A DNA stretch of 64,000 nucleotides, taken from assembly GCA_022571985.1 (NCBI GenBank), contig JACZWU010000007.1, positions 151,986 through 215,985 on the forward strand, read 5' to 3'. The notes under the pieces are model-generated. The model was not told the DNA's origin. It searched no databases and saw only the letters and a program-made list of their open reading frames with translations. Made by a program: the position numbers and the translations under genes. Source of the DNA: Candidatus Zixiibacteriota bacterium (GTDB taxonomy: Bacteria > Zixibacteria > MSB-5A5 > GN15 > FEB-12). Below are positions 1 through 8,455 of this stretch, one piece after another. How positions within the stretch are numbered: position 1 is the first letter of the stretch; every line of letters starts with the position of its first letter.

Positions 1-219
1 TCAAAACGGCTTAAACATGATTCTCTTAAAAGACAGCTGGGACAAGTTCTGGAAGTCATTCCGCAGCATAAATCAAACGGAAACGGCCTGCTCTGGGGAA
101 TTACTGACAACTTTCTGAAAGCAAAACTTCCGGCTGATACCAGCAGGAATAAATCTATACTGAGTCTCAAAGTGACCTCATCAACCAGCGAGTATCTTGA
201 GGGAACAATTCAGAGTTAA
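1..219 (+). CDS. tRNA methylthiotransferase, MtaB/MiaB-like, 3' end only
   Basis: Only the last 72 codons are in the window; the open frame runs from base 1 to a TAA at 217-219. The fragment contains a short stretch reading NGNGLLWGITDNFLKAKLP followed by alternating hydrophobic residues and a final LEGTI. This looks like the C-terminal TRAM-type tail of radical-SAM methylthiotransferases of the MtaB group, which add a methylthio group to a modified A37 in tRNA. The catalytic part lies outside the window, so the call rests on the tail pattern alone. It is read in the same direction as the flagellar operon but is separated from it by a sigma-54 promoter, so it is probably a different transcription unit. 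Confidence 0.45.
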   Translation, partial: SKRLKHDSLKRQLGQVLEVIPQHKSNGNGLLWGITDNFLKAKLPADTSRNKSILSLKVTSSTSEYLEGTIQS

Positions 220-380
220 ATTAATTTCAGCAAACTTCTGAATTTTTTACCAAAAGCTCACTTTTTTCCATTCTTTCTGGAAAACATTTCTTTTAAGCGT
301 AACCCATATAGAAATTCAGGGCTGTCGTTTGTCAGCTTAACTTTCATACTGTCAATAACTTAACTGGCATTGGCGCTGAT

Positions 381-396
381 TGGCACGGCTGCTGCT
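381..396 (+). promoter_or_regulatory. sigma-54 promoter heading the flagellar operon
   Basis: TGGCACGGCTGCTGCT has the GG (382-383) and GC (394-395) pairs with exactly ten bases between them and a full TGGCAC -24 box; only the first base of the -12 TTGC box differs. Transcription would start near 407, upstream of the first plausible start codon at 493. Flagellar operons are commonly sigma-54 dependent. The site also argues against a coding start further upstream at TTG 370, because that would lie before the promoter. Confidence 0.7.
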
Positions 397-492
397 ATAT
401 CAATGCTCGGCGAACTATCGCCAAGGACTATTTATGTCAGAAAACGGAATGCGAAAACAAACGGGTTTAATGAAGCCAGACAGGCAGCCGCA

Positions 493-1146
493 ATGAAGTG
501 GCTGATTTTAGGAGTTGGCTTTGTTGTTGTCATGGCTTTAGTGGCTTTTGGCACACTTATGATGCTTGGCGGCGATAATGCGTCAGTCAGCGAATCTGAA
601 ACAACGCATGAGTCGGAAAAAGTAAAGAAAGATGCGAAGAAAGAAACTAAGCCGAAAATGTCAGCCGACCGGGCAGCAACTGCAGAGGAAGAATACGAAT
701 CGATGCTGTCAAAAATGATGGAAAACCTGGCAGTACTCGATTATGTGCCGGGACCTGATGAAATGATGACCCAGGACGGGTCAATGTCCATTCAGGATTC
801 CACCGATGGCGCCAACTGGCTCGAAAAAGAAAAACATAAGCTGGCTAAGCGTGAAAGATCTCTGGATTTGAAACAAAGAGAATTAGAAAAAGTTGACCGC
901 AAAGTTTCTCAGAAACTTCTTAGAATAGAACAAGCAGAGTCGTCCAGAATAAATCAACTGGCCAAGCTCTACGATAGTATGGATCCCCAGGCTGTTGCCC
1001 AACTGATGCGCAATCTGGAAGATGAAATAGTTGTCGAACTTTTACCCCGCATGAAGAGCAAGAATGCAGCAATAGTCTTGTCGCTTTTACCTCCCAAACG
1101 TGCCGCGAATCTGTCTAAACAGATGATTACATTGGCGGAGAAATAG
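493..1146 (+). CDS. MotE/FlbB-like flagellar motor-associated protein
   Basis: A 217-residue protein with one N-terminal membrane segment (about residues 3-27), a charged linker, a coiled-coil region (about 115-150) and a C-terminal domain of about 70 residues. That domain has the pattern LAKLYDSMDPQAVAQLM followed by LLPRMKSKNAAIVL, as in the MotE/MgtE-N-like family. Members of this family sit in flagellar operons and are thought to chaperone or stabilise motor or stator parts in the periplasm. The open frame extends back to TTG 370, but ATG 493 is preferred because the sigma-54 promoter at 381-396 lies between. A 20-codon frame (434-496) with a good AAGGA ribosome site overlaps this ATG as ATGA and may couple translation. 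It is the first gene of the operon, before fliK. Confidence 0.72.
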   Translation: MKWLILGVGFVVVMALVAFGTLMMLGGDNASVSESETTHESEKVKKDAKKETKPKMSADRAATAEEEYESMLSKMMENLAVLDYVPGPDEMMTQDGSMSIQDSTDGANWLEKEKHKLAKRERSLDLKQRELEKVDRKVSQKLLRIEQAESSRINQLAKLYDSMDPQAVAQLMRNLEDEIVVELLPRMKSKNAAIVLSLLPPKRAANLSKQMITLAEK

Positions 1147-1147
1147 A

Positions 1148-2710
1148 ATGGAGTCGAAAGCGATGAATATATTTGACAGCCTGATACCAGCAACTAATGG
1201 GACTGCATCTATGAAGGGGGCTTCGCTTTCGATTGAGCCCGAAAATCTTGAGTTTGCATCTTTAATGGGGCATTCAATGCAAGTTCAGGAAGGCGAGCTC
1301 ATTTCAAAACTTCCAAATCAGGAGAATTTGAATTTTTTCGTAGATGGTGCTGACGACGCTGACAACGCGGTTCAAGTTTTCGCTGGGAACAAAGAACGAA
1401 TATTCACAGGAATGGAGAATAACGATCTCCCTGCCGGTAATGTGCGTTCGAATAAATTTGCACAATTGACAGCAGAAACCGAGTTACTGCTCTTTCCGAC
1501 TAAAAACAAACTCTTTGTTGGTAATGTGCGTTCGAACGAATTTGCACAATTGACAGCAGATACCGAGTTATTGCTCTTTCCGACGGAAAATAAGGAGATG
1601 CCTCTGGTCAATTTTAGTCAGGAAGAAGATTCAGAAATAGTTGAAAATCTACTGCAATCAAAGTCCGGAGATAAGAAACAGGCCATTGCAATAAAGGTCG
1701 ATGATAGCGTGAAGCTGTCAACTCCTAAAACGGTTCTCAACCAATCGCGGTCAGAGCTTCTGCCGGGATTGTCCGATGTTGATTTTCAGAAAGACCCGCA
1801 CAGGCAGCTTACCGCATATTTAAAGAATCTCAACGCCAAAGAAGTACTGATAACAGATAAGCTACAGCCTGAGAAAACAGGAACTGAATCAGTTGTCCCG
1901 CTTTTAGAGAGTGATCAGATGCAAAGTTTTGTACGCTCAAATATTAAAAGAGGAAGTGTTGAAAATCGGGGTACTGTATCAAATGTTAATGAAAGCGTAC
2001 AAGCCTCCGGAGAAACAGCATTGCCAGGTGGTGAAAAGAATTTGACCAACGGTGACATGATGAAAAAGCAAAACCATTTAGTCATAGAGAAAGAGGCGAA
2101 TGCTCAAAAGGGCATAGAACAGAAAGCAGAGTTGACAAAATTTGATTCACTCTTTAAAACCGGCAACGCCGATAGCCTTAACAATGAAGCCGGAAATTCT
2201 GTCAAAGCCAATCTATCAAATGTGCAGACGATAACTCAGCTGAAAACAAGCACAGACGGGCATATTATAGAAACGGTAAAAATTGTACTTCCTGAAAATA
2301 TTAAGCTGAACACGAATCAAAAGACTCAAACCATAATGATAAGGATTGAACCGGACCATCTGGGACCGGCACGGCTGGAACTAACAATGACAAACGATCT
2401 TCTCTCAGCAAAATTAATAGTTGAAACAGTAGAAGCCAAAATCATTCTGGAAAGTTCAATCTCGCAGTTAAAAGAGAAACTGGCTTCAGCTGATATTAAA
2501 GTTGAAAATCTTGAGATAAACGTGCGCAGCGAATCACATAACAGTCAGATGTCTGACAAACAGCAGGCGCATTGGCAGAACCAAAAGGCACTCAGGCAGT
2601 TTAACCGGCTGGGTGAAAGCTTAGTCAGTAATGAGCCGGCGGCAATTGATGCGCCGTTAAATTTAATGCCGCAGTATGCCGGAGCTGGCGGAGTTAATCT
2701 CTTAGCCTAA
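1148..2710 (+). CDS. fliK: Flagellar hook-length control protein FliK
   Basis: A 520-residue protein with a long, low-complexity polar N-terminal part and a compact C-terminal domain at about residues 395-465. The domain contains IRIEPDHLGPARLEL and ends in the conserved LEINV strand, the pattern of the FliK/Flg_hook domain. FliK is an exported ruler that stops hook growth and switches FlhB specificity. GGAG lies seven bases before ATG 1148, one base after the previous stop; ATG 1163 is a possible later start. The neighbours flgD and flgE fit. An 84-bp tandem duplication (1436-1519 and 1520 to about 1600) makes two 28-residue repeats in the disordered region, which may change the effective ruler length. 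Confidence 0.88.
   Translation: MESKAMNIFDSLIPATNGTASMKGASLSIEPENLEFASLMGHSMQVQEGELISKLPNQENLNFFVDGADDADNAVQVFAGNKERIFTGMENNDLPAGNVRSNKFAQLTAETELLLFPTKNKLFVGNVRSNEFAQLTADTELLLFPTENKEMPLVNFSQEEDSEIVENLLQSKSGDKKQAIAIKVDDSVKLSTPKTVLNQSRSELLPGLSDVDFQKDPHRQLTAYLKNLNAKEVLITDKLQPEKTGTESVVPLLESDQMQSFVRSNIKRGSVENRGTVSNVNESVQASGETALPGGEKNLTNGDMMKKQNHLVIEKEANAQKGIEQKAELTKFDSLFKTGNADSLNNEAGNSVKANLSNVQTITQLKTSTDGHIIETVKIVLPENIKLNTNQKTQTIMIRIEPDHLGPARLELTMTNDLLSAKLIVETVEAKIILESSISQLKEKLASADIKVENLEINVRSESHNSQMSDKQQAHWQNQKALRQFNRLGESLVSNEPAAIDAPLNLMPQYAGAGGVNLLA
1436..1600 (+). repeat. 84-bp tandem duplication inside fliK
   Basis: Two direct copies beginning GGTAATGTGCGTTCGAA at 1436 and 1520 keep the reading frame and differ at few bases. 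They encode two copies of a segment with the pattern GNVRSN-FAQLTA-TELLLFPT. The high nucleotide similarity points to a recent duplication in a region under weak constraint. Confidence 0.85.
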
Positions 2711-2721
2711 AGGAGAACGAT

Positions 2722-3420
2722 ATGGGTTTTATATCACCGATACCAACAGACTCGAGGGGTAACCCGATCAAGACCGGCTCGCAGCAGGAACTTGGTCGTA
2801 ACGATTTCCTGCAGCTATTGGTAACAAAACTTCGCTATCAGGACCCGCTCAATCCTTCTTCAGATGAAGACTTTATAGCACAGTTAGCGCAGTTTTCGTC
2901 CCTGGAGCAGATGGAGAGGATTGCTACTGGAATCGAATCTTCATCTCAGTGGGATTTTTTGCAGATGCAGTCAATTAACAATATGATGGCTGCCAACCTG
3001 ATTGGAAAGGAAGTAAAAGCCGATTACAGAGGATTGTATCTGCAGTCCGACGGCGACGTTACCATCAATTTTTCTATGGATGAATATGCCGACCAGGTCA
3101 GGTTTATTATCACCAATGGCGCTGGTGAAACAGTTGCTAATTTCACCAGAGATTCACTGGGACCGGGCTCTCACTCAGTAGACTGGGACGGCCTCGACAC
3201 GCGCGGCAATCGCGTGCCCGAAGGTTATTACGCGGTTGAAATCGTCGCTACAGATAGCAACGGTCAGGAATTTTCTCCAAGCATGTCTCTGGTAGGTATA
3301 GTTGAAGCAATTACCTATCGCGACGGTGGAGCATACTTGCGTGTTAACGGTTCAGATATAGCCCTGGGAGAAATTACGGCAGTCGGTGAGCCGGGGTCAT
3401 TAGCTGAAGATGATGAATAA
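2722..3420 (+). CDS. flgD: Flagellar hook assembly scaffold FlgD
   Basis: A 232-residue protein with the FlgD N-terminal signature at about residues 24-62: NDFLQLLVTKLRYQDPLNP followed by FIAQLAQFSSLEQM. A C-terminal beta-rich half contains the Ig-like VDWDGLDTRGNRVPEGYY element found in FlgD. FlgD caps the growing hook and is needed for FlgE polymerisation; it is exported by the flagellar type III apparatus. AGGAG lies before ATG 2722, eleven bases after fliK. The length is normal for the family. Confidence 0.93.
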   Translation: MGFISPIPTDSRGNPIKTGSQQELGRNDFLQLLVTKLRYQDPLNPSSDEDFIAQLAQFSSLEQMERIATGIESSSQWDFLQMQSINNMMAANLIGKEVKADYRGLYLQSDGDVTINFSMDEYADQVRFIITNGAGETVANFTRDSLGPGSHSVDWDGLDTRGNRVPEGYYAVEIVATDSNGQEFSPSMSLVGIVEAITYRDGGAYLRVNGSDIALGEITAVGEPGSLAEDDE

Positions 3421-3457
3421 TAAAGAACTATGAAAAGTTTTCCTGAAGGAAAAAGAT

Positions 3458-3862
3458 ATGTCAGCTGAACATGGAATACCAATAAGCAACCAATCTCGTC
3501 CGGTAAATCTTTTAGAGATTGTCAACCGGACCGGCGAGCTAAAGCCGCAAAGCAAAAGTGAAAAAGAATCGTTTAATGAAGTTTTCAAAGCAGAGCTAAA
3601 TGGCGGCGATTCGATTCGGTTTTCCAAACATGCAGAAGCGCGGATATATTCACGCGGAATTAAAATGGATGCAGAAACTGTGGGCCGTCTGGTTAAAGCG
3701 ATAGAGAAGGCCGGAGAAAAGGGAGCCAGGGAAACACTGATACTGGATAAAGACTCGGCCTATGTAGTTTCGGTCAAAAACAAAACTGTCATAACTGTAT
3801 TTGACAAAGACAGTCTGCGCCAGGGCGTAGTAACAGCCATTGATTCGGCTGTAATAATGTAG
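3458..3862 (+). CDS. Flagellar operon protein (TIGR02530-like)
   Basis: A 134-residue protein lying between flgD and flgE. The C-terminal half contains FSKHAEARIYSRGIKMD and ends with an ITVFDKDS core, the pattern of the small flagellar-operon proteins known as TIGR02530. These occur at this position in Firmicutes, delta-proteobacteria and others; their molecular role is not established. The reading frame is well separated from flgD (37 bases), and an AAGGA-type site precedes the ATG. There is no signal peptide or membrane segment, so it is likely cytoplasmic or exported through the flagellar channel. Confidence 0.8.
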   Translation: MSAEHGIPISNQSRPVNLLEIVNRTGELKPQSKSEKESFNEVFKAELNGGDSIRFSKHAEARIYSRGIKMDAETVGRLVKAIEKAGEKGARETLILDKDSAYVVSVKNKTVITVFDKDSLRQGVVTAIDSAVIM

Positions 3863-3958
3863 GATAAGAAAAGTGACAATAAATAATAAACAATGTAGCG
3901 GGTTGGACTCCATTCTGATGGAGGGGCCCAAAGCCACAGAAACGGAGGATGTAACACT

Positions 3959-5908
3959 ATGATGGCATCACTATTTGCCGGTGTGTCCGGCTTGAAGAAC
4001 CATCAGGTCAAGATGAACGTAATTGGTAATAACATTGCCAATATTAACACGATCGGTTTCAAACCGGGTCGAGTTAATTTTCAGGAAGCTTTGGTGCAGA
4101 CGTTTAAAGGAGCCGGCAGACCATCGGCAATATCCGGCGGTACTAACCCGGTGCAGCTCGGATTGGGTATGCAGGTTTCTTCGATTGATAATCTGTTCCA
4201 GCAGGGCGGTCTGGAGACGACCGGACAAATCACTGATCTGGCCATTCAGGGACAGGGTTTCTTTGTCCTTGGCGATAATAACGGCAACAGATTTTATACC
4301 AGAGCTGGCGCCTTCGGTTTCGACTCAGCTTCGCGGCTGGTAGACCCGGCCACAGGTCTGTTTGTATTTGGGCGAATGGCAGACAGCACCGGCAATGTCT
4401 CATCATTGACGGCAATTGGTAAATTAGTTCTGCCCTTCGGCCAGCAGGACCCGGCCAATGCTACTTCAATTGTTGATTTGAGCAAAAACCTTAATGCCTC
4501 TGCTACGGATTCCGCGGCCTCGCTTACTTCTGCCGGTATTTCCAATGTTCTGACTGTATCCGGAAAAGCCGTTGACGGTGTGGGCGGCACACATTCGATA
4601 ACGATTAGCGGTATTCAGGCCCAGAATGCTTCGTTTACCGGAGGTGTGGGGGCGCTCAGTCTGACTACCACTATCGGAGGTCTGGGTGTAACAATCTTTA
4701 ACGATTTTACATTGTCCATTGACGGTACCCGCACAGAACCAGTAGCCGGGTTAACCGCTACTTCGACCATTGAGGACCTGATAAATATAATTAGTCAGAT
4801 TGATGGTTTGACAGCACAGTTAACAGGTTCAGGCGAAGTAGAAATAATCAGGGATAGAGCAGGTGATCCGGCCAGTTATAAATTTGAGTCCTCTGATTCA
4901 GTTGCCGGAAACATTGTAAACTTAATATTTGGCATCCCGGCCGGCGCAGGAAACACTTTTGTATCTGCCGGAGGCGCTGCTTCAACCTTAACAGCAGTGG
5001 ATATCTTTACTCCAGACTTAGGCACCGGCGCTGCCTCAGGACCTATTAGTACAGCCTTAGGCATGGTATTCGATTCTAACAGCGGTCTGGCAATAGGTTT
5101 GAGCGGTATAGGCGGCGGTGGTATTGAAGTAACTACCGGAACCGGCGGGCTAGCCCCAACAGCCGCCGGAAGTGAACTCATAGTAGATACTAAACCGACC
5201 ACGCATGCGACATCAATTCAGGTCTTTGATTCACTTGGCGGAAAGCATACTGTCTCGATTGAATTTTTTAAGTCTATTCTTAACAATCGCTGGGAGTGGA
5301 CTGCTTCCACTCTTGGTGTTGAAGTTATAACCAGCGGTGCTTCGGGACATGTTTCATTCAATAGTGATGGTTCACTAAACACATTTGATTATAATGGTGG
5401 TGCCAACACCATCTCTATCGACCCTCAGAACGGCGCAAGTAATATTAATATTTCGATAGATGCAGGAACAGTTAACGGTTATGACGGTCTGACGGGGTTT
5501 GCCTCGGGCAGACACACCGCGACCCTGATTGCCCAGAACGGTTACGGTTTGGGAATCCTTCAGACAATCACGATCGATAAGTCTGGATTTATCTCCGGAA
5601 TTTTCTCAAACGGCATAAACCGTGTTCTGGCCCAGATTATTCTGGCTGATTTTAGCAACCAGGCGGGTCTTTTAAAGGTCGGGCGGTCAATGTACCAGCC
5701 ATCGGCCAACTCCGGTCTGGCAGTTGAAGGAATCGCCGGTGCCACGATTTCAGGTGAGATTACACCCGGCGCCCTGGAATCATCGGCGGTGGATATCGCG
5801 CAGGAATTTACGCAGATGATTACTGCTCAGAGAGGTTTTCAGGCTAACGCCAGAATCATTACAACCTCCGACAGTATGTTGGATGAACTGGTGAATATTA
5901 AGAGATAA
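3959..5908 (+). CDS. flgE: Flagellar hook protein FlgE
   Basis: A 649-residue hook subunit. The N-terminal rod/hook signature at about residues 5-40 contains SGLKNHQVKMNVIGNNIANI and GFKPGRVNFQEAL. The C-terminal helical D0 region contains QEFTQMITAQRGFQANARII and ends LVNIKR. The long middle is glycine-, serine- and threonine-rich, as expected for the surface-exposed domains, and makes the protein larger than the approximately 400-residue enterobacterial FlgE. GGAGG at 3944-3948 is ten bases before ATG 3959, which favours the first of two adjacent ATGs. It follows the TIGR02530-like gene and precedes flbD. Confidence 0.95.
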   Translation: MMASLFAGVSGLKNHQVKMNVIGNNIANINTIGFKPGRVNFQEALVQTFKGAGRPSAISGGTNPVQLGLGMQVSSIDNLFQQGGLETTGQITDLAIQGQGFFVLGDNNGNRFYTRAGAFGFDSASRLVDPATGLFVFGRMADSTGNVSSLTAIGKLVLPFGQQDPANATSIVDLSKNLNASATDSAASLTSAGISNVLTVSGKAVDGVGGTHSITISGIQAQNASFTGGVGALSLTTTIGGLGVTIFNDFTLSIDGTRTEPVAGLTATSTIEDLINIISQIDGLTAQLTGSGEVEIIRDRAGDPASYKFESSDSVAGNIVNLIFGIPAGAGNTFVSAGGAASTLTAVDIFTPDLGTGAASGPISTALGMVFDSNSGLAIGLSGIGGGGIEVTTGTGGLAPTAAGSELIVDTKPTTHATSIQVFDSLGGKHTVSIEFFKSILNNRWEWTASTLGVEVITSGASGHVSFNSDGSLNTFDYNGGANTISIDPQNGASNINISIDAGTVNGYDGLTGFASGRHTATLIAQNGYGLGILQTITIDKSGFISGIFSNGINRVLAQIILADFSNQAGLLKVGRSMYQPSANSGLAVEGIAGATISGEITPGALESSAVDIAQEFTQMITAQRGFQANARIITTSDSMLDELVNIKR

Positions 5909-5917
5909 TAATCAGTA

Positions 5918-6130
5918 ATGATAAAAGTTACCCGGTTAAATAGTAGTGAGCTTGTCATCAATTGCGACATGATTGAATTCGTGGAAGCAATTCCGGAGAC
6001 AATGATTTCCCTGATCACAGGGAAAAAGATCATTATATCCGAAGATGTCGATGAAATCATTAACAGGGTAGCTGAATTCAAAAGCAAAGCGGGGAATCCG
6101 GTTTATAAGCCGAAGTCCCCGCATAACTAG
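5918..6130 (+). CDS. flbD: FlbD/SwrD family flagellar protein
   Basis: A 70-residue protein with the FlbD-family pattern: MIKVTRLN at the start, then an IEFVEAIPETMISLITGKK core and a helical EDVDEIINRV tail. In Bacillus the homologue SwrD raises flagellar power output, probably through the stators. The gene normally sits between flgE and motA, but here it is followed directly by fliL, so motA and motB are missing from the operon. It starts nine bases after the flgE stop. Confidence 0.88.
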   Translation: MIKVTRLNSSELVINCDMIEFVEAIPETMISLITGKKIIISEDVDEIINRVAEFKSKAGNPVYKPKSPHN

Positions 6131-6144
6131 GACGGAAAAGTAGC

Positions 6145-6741
6145 ATGGCAGATGCTGAAGATAAGACTGTAGTTCAGCCCGAAGATAAAGCCGAAGGCAA
6201 GGCTGAAGAAAAAGCTGAAGGGGAAGCTGAAGGAAAAGCAGGAGCAGAGAACTTCGCCGTGTCCAAGAAAATGATTATGTTTGGACTGGTTGGAGTTGGT
6301 GCAATTGTCATGGGTGTGGTCCTGGCGATATTCGTGCTGAAGCCGATGTTGTCACACGACTCCGACGGGGGAGCGGAAGAGCATAAAAAACCAGCCGTAC
6401 ATAAGAAGAAAGCGAGCGGAGGACATGGAGAACAAGTCGCTTCATCTTTTTTCGCAGTCAAAGATATAGTTGTAAATCCGGCCGGCACAGGTGGCACCCG
6501 TTTCTTGTCAGTATCGTTTGCGTTCCAGGTGGATTCGCCGGAAATGGCAGAATTGCTGGAAAGCAAAGAAACCATAGTAAGAGATGTGCTGATAACCATT
6601 TTATCAGCTAAGACAGTGGCGCAGCTGACTGATCCCAAACAAAAGGAAATAATACGCTATCAGATCAAAAAGAGAGTCTCACAATTGCTGGAAGCAGAAG
6701 AACTTATGGCAGTGTACTATACGGACTTTGTCTTACAATAG
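6145..6741 (+). CDS. fliL: Flagellar basal body-associated protein FliL
   Basis: A 198-residue single-pass membrane protein. The N-terminal 45 residues are an acidic/lysine-rich tail with repeated KAEGKAEEKAEG. One membrane helix lies at about 45-72, followed by a linker rich in His and Lys and a periplasmic FliL domain (about 105-198). The domain shows FLSVSFAFQVDS, RDVLITILSAKT and the final VYYTDFVLQ. FliL surrounds and supports the stator units. The extended charged N-terminus is unusual in length. Confidence 0.92.
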   Translation: MADAEDKTVVQPEDKAEGKAEEKAEGEAEGKAGAENFAVSKKMIMFGLVGVGAIVMGVVLAIFVLKPMLSHDSDGGAEEHKKPAVHKKKASGGHGEQVASSFFAVKDIVVNPAGTGGTRFLSVSFAFQVDSPEMAELLESKETIVRDVLITILSAKTVAQLTDPKQKEIIRYQIKKRVSQLLEAEELMAVYYTDFVLQ

Positions 6742-6756
6742 AAGGAATCAAGAGAA

Positions 6757-7740
6757 TTGGCAAAGATTTTATCACAGGCAGAAATTGATGAGCTATTAAC
6801 GACCGTTTCGACCGGGGAGCAAGAACCGGTTGACGACCCGGCCATAACCAGCAGGAAGTCGTTAGTAGTCTATGATTTCAAACATCCCAACCGCGTCTCC
6901 AAAGATCAGGTACGTACGCTTGAGAATATGCATGATAACTTTGCCGGGCATTACGGTTCGACCCTCTCTGCTGTAATGCGTACTATTGTAGACGTTGATC
7001 TGGTATCGGTTGACCAGATTACATATTCTGAATTTATAATGTCACTGGTGGCACCTTCGTGCACCTACACTATCAAAGTGCCTCCGCTTGAAGGTGTCTG
7101 TCTTATAGATTTTAATCCGACACTCACTTTTTCATTTATTGACAGAATGTTTGGCGGCAATGGAAAAATTTTAGAGACAGAGCGGGAACTGACAGGTATT
7201 GAGCGTTCTGTCATGGGGCGTTTATCAAAAAAATTATACGAAGACCTTGAGAAGTCCTGGGAACACATTGTTGAAGTTAAAATTGAGCAGCATAGTTTTG
7301 AAACAAATCCCCAGTTTATTCAGATCATACCGCCTACGGAAACGGTTGTCGTTGTTTCATTCCAGCTCAAACTGTTTCAATCTACGGGGCTGTTAACAAT
7401 CTGCTACCCATATATTTCTCTGGAACCGATTATAATGAAACTCTCGGCTCAAAACTGGATAGATTCGCTTAAGAAAAAAAGTTTCGAAGTTGAGCGAAAA
7501 GTTAATATGAGCAATATGGGCATCATAGAAGCCGGCATAACCGCAGAGCTGCTTAATACTAATCTAAAGCTCGGTGAGTTTTTGAAACTCCGAAAGGGAG
7601 ATATTATCAAGTCTGAAAAGAAAATTAGCCAGCCGGTTTCAATTATGATTAACAATCGCCAGAAATTTCTTGCCAAGCCGGGATTGTCGGGCAGAAAAAA
7701 AGCATTCCAAATAGTGGAAATTACCAGAGACAGCGAATAG
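6757..7740 (+). CDS. fliM: Flagellar motor switch protein FliM
   Basis: A 327-residue protein beginning with ILSQAEIDELL, the N-terminal FliM motif, and containing the middle CheC-like fold with FGGNGK at about 130 and a C-terminal SpoA domain. FliM forms the C-ring with FliN and FliG and sets rotation direction. The start codon is TTG 6757, supported by GAAGGA about nine bases upstream. The extreme N-terminus lacks the short CheY-P binding peptide seen in proteobacteria, so CheY contact may differ; this is inference. Confidence 0.94.
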   Translation: MAKILSQAEIDELLTTVSTGEQEPVDDPAITSRKSLVVYDFKHPNRVSKDQVRTLENMHDNFAGHYGSTLSAVMRTIVDVDLVSVDQITYSEFIMSLVAPSCTYTIKVPPLEGVCLIDFNPTLTFSFIDRMFGGNGKILETERELTGIERSVMGRLSKKLYEDLEKSWEHIVEVKIEQHSFETNPQFIQIIPPTETVVVVSFQLKLFQSTGLLTICYPYISLEPIIMKLSAQNWIDSLKKKSFEVERKVNMSNMGIIEAGITAELLNTNLKLGEFLKLRKGDIIKSEKKISQPVSIMINNRQKFLAKPGLSGRKKAFQIVEITRDSE

Positions 7741-7750
7741 GAGTAGCAAT

Positions 7751-8455
7751 ATGGCTGACGAAATAAATGTAAATCCAACTCCAGACGATTCTACGCCACC
7801 TGTGGACGGTTCTGTTGAACAGGAAGTAGAAGCGCCGCTGGAGTCAGAATCCGCAGAGTCGGAAACTCCACAGGAGTCAGAATCCGCAGAGGCTGAAACT
7901 CCACAGGAGCCTGAAGCCGCGGAGCCGGAAACTCCACAGGAGCCTGAAGCCGCGGAGCCGGAAACTCCACAGGAGTCAGAATCTGCAAAAGAGGAAGCTC
8001 CCCCGGCAAAGGCTGAAGAACCTGGCGGGCACAGTGAAGATGAAGAAAAAGAACTGGAAGATGCGATGCTAAAGATGCTTGATGATCTTCCTCAGGAAGA
8101 GTCAAGCGCAGATGACATCAGCTTTGAAAAAAGTTCTGCTTCAAAGGCGGAGTTCCAGCAGCTCTCGCAGCCATCGGGCAGTTCCGAGCCCTCTAATATT
8201 GATTTGTTGATGGATGTCAACCTGCCTGTTTCGATAGAACTCGGTCGAACAAAAATGTCAATTTCGGATATTTTAGCACTTGGACCCGGTTCAGTAGTAG
8301 AGTTAGCCAGATTGGCCGGCGAACCGGTTGATGTAATGGTCAATCATAAGCTTGTCGCCAGGGGCGAGGTTGTGGTGGTTGATGAAAATTTCGGTGTTCG
8401 TATTACGCAGCTGATCACTCCGGAAGAAAGGATAAGACTTCTCGGTGATGAATAA
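7751..8455 (+). CDS. fliN: Flagellar motor switch protein FliN with repeat-rich N-terminal extension
   Basis: A 234-residue protein. The C-terminal 85 residues form the SpoA/FliN domain, including LLMDVNLPVSIELGRTKM, the DILALGPGSVVEL core and a closing FGVRITQLI. The first 120 residues are acidic and proline-rich, built on 11-residue repeats of the ETPQEPEAAEP type. FliN alone is about 100-140 residues in many species, so the extension is large. Ten bases separate it from fliM, and it overlaps fliO at its end. Confidence 0.92.
   Translation: MADEINVNPTPDDSTPPVDGSVEQEVEAPLESESAESETPQESESAEAETPQEPEAAEPETPQEPEAAEPETPQESESAKEEAPPAKAEEPGGHSEDEEKELEDAMLKMLDDLPQEESSADDISFEKSSASKAEFQQLSQPSGSSEPSNIDLLMDVNLPVSIELGRTKMSISDILALGPGSVVELARLAGEPVDVMVNHKLVARGEVVVVDENFGVRITQLITPEERIRLLGDE
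7841..8005 (+). repeat. 33-bp tandem repeats in fliN
   Basis: Five in-frame 33-bp units start at 7841, 7874, 7907, 7940 and 7973. The third and fourth units are identical and the fifth is diverged. Each encodes an 11-residue Glu/Pro/Ala-rich unit in the FliN extension. Copy number is likely to vary between strains. Confidence 0.9.

Noticed and set aside
370-492. N-terminal extension of the motE-like protein
   Set aside because: It begins upstream of the sigma-54 promoter and lacks a ribosome site.
7791-8105. Minus-strand frame with repeats
   Set aside because: A shadow of the 33-bp fliN repeats.
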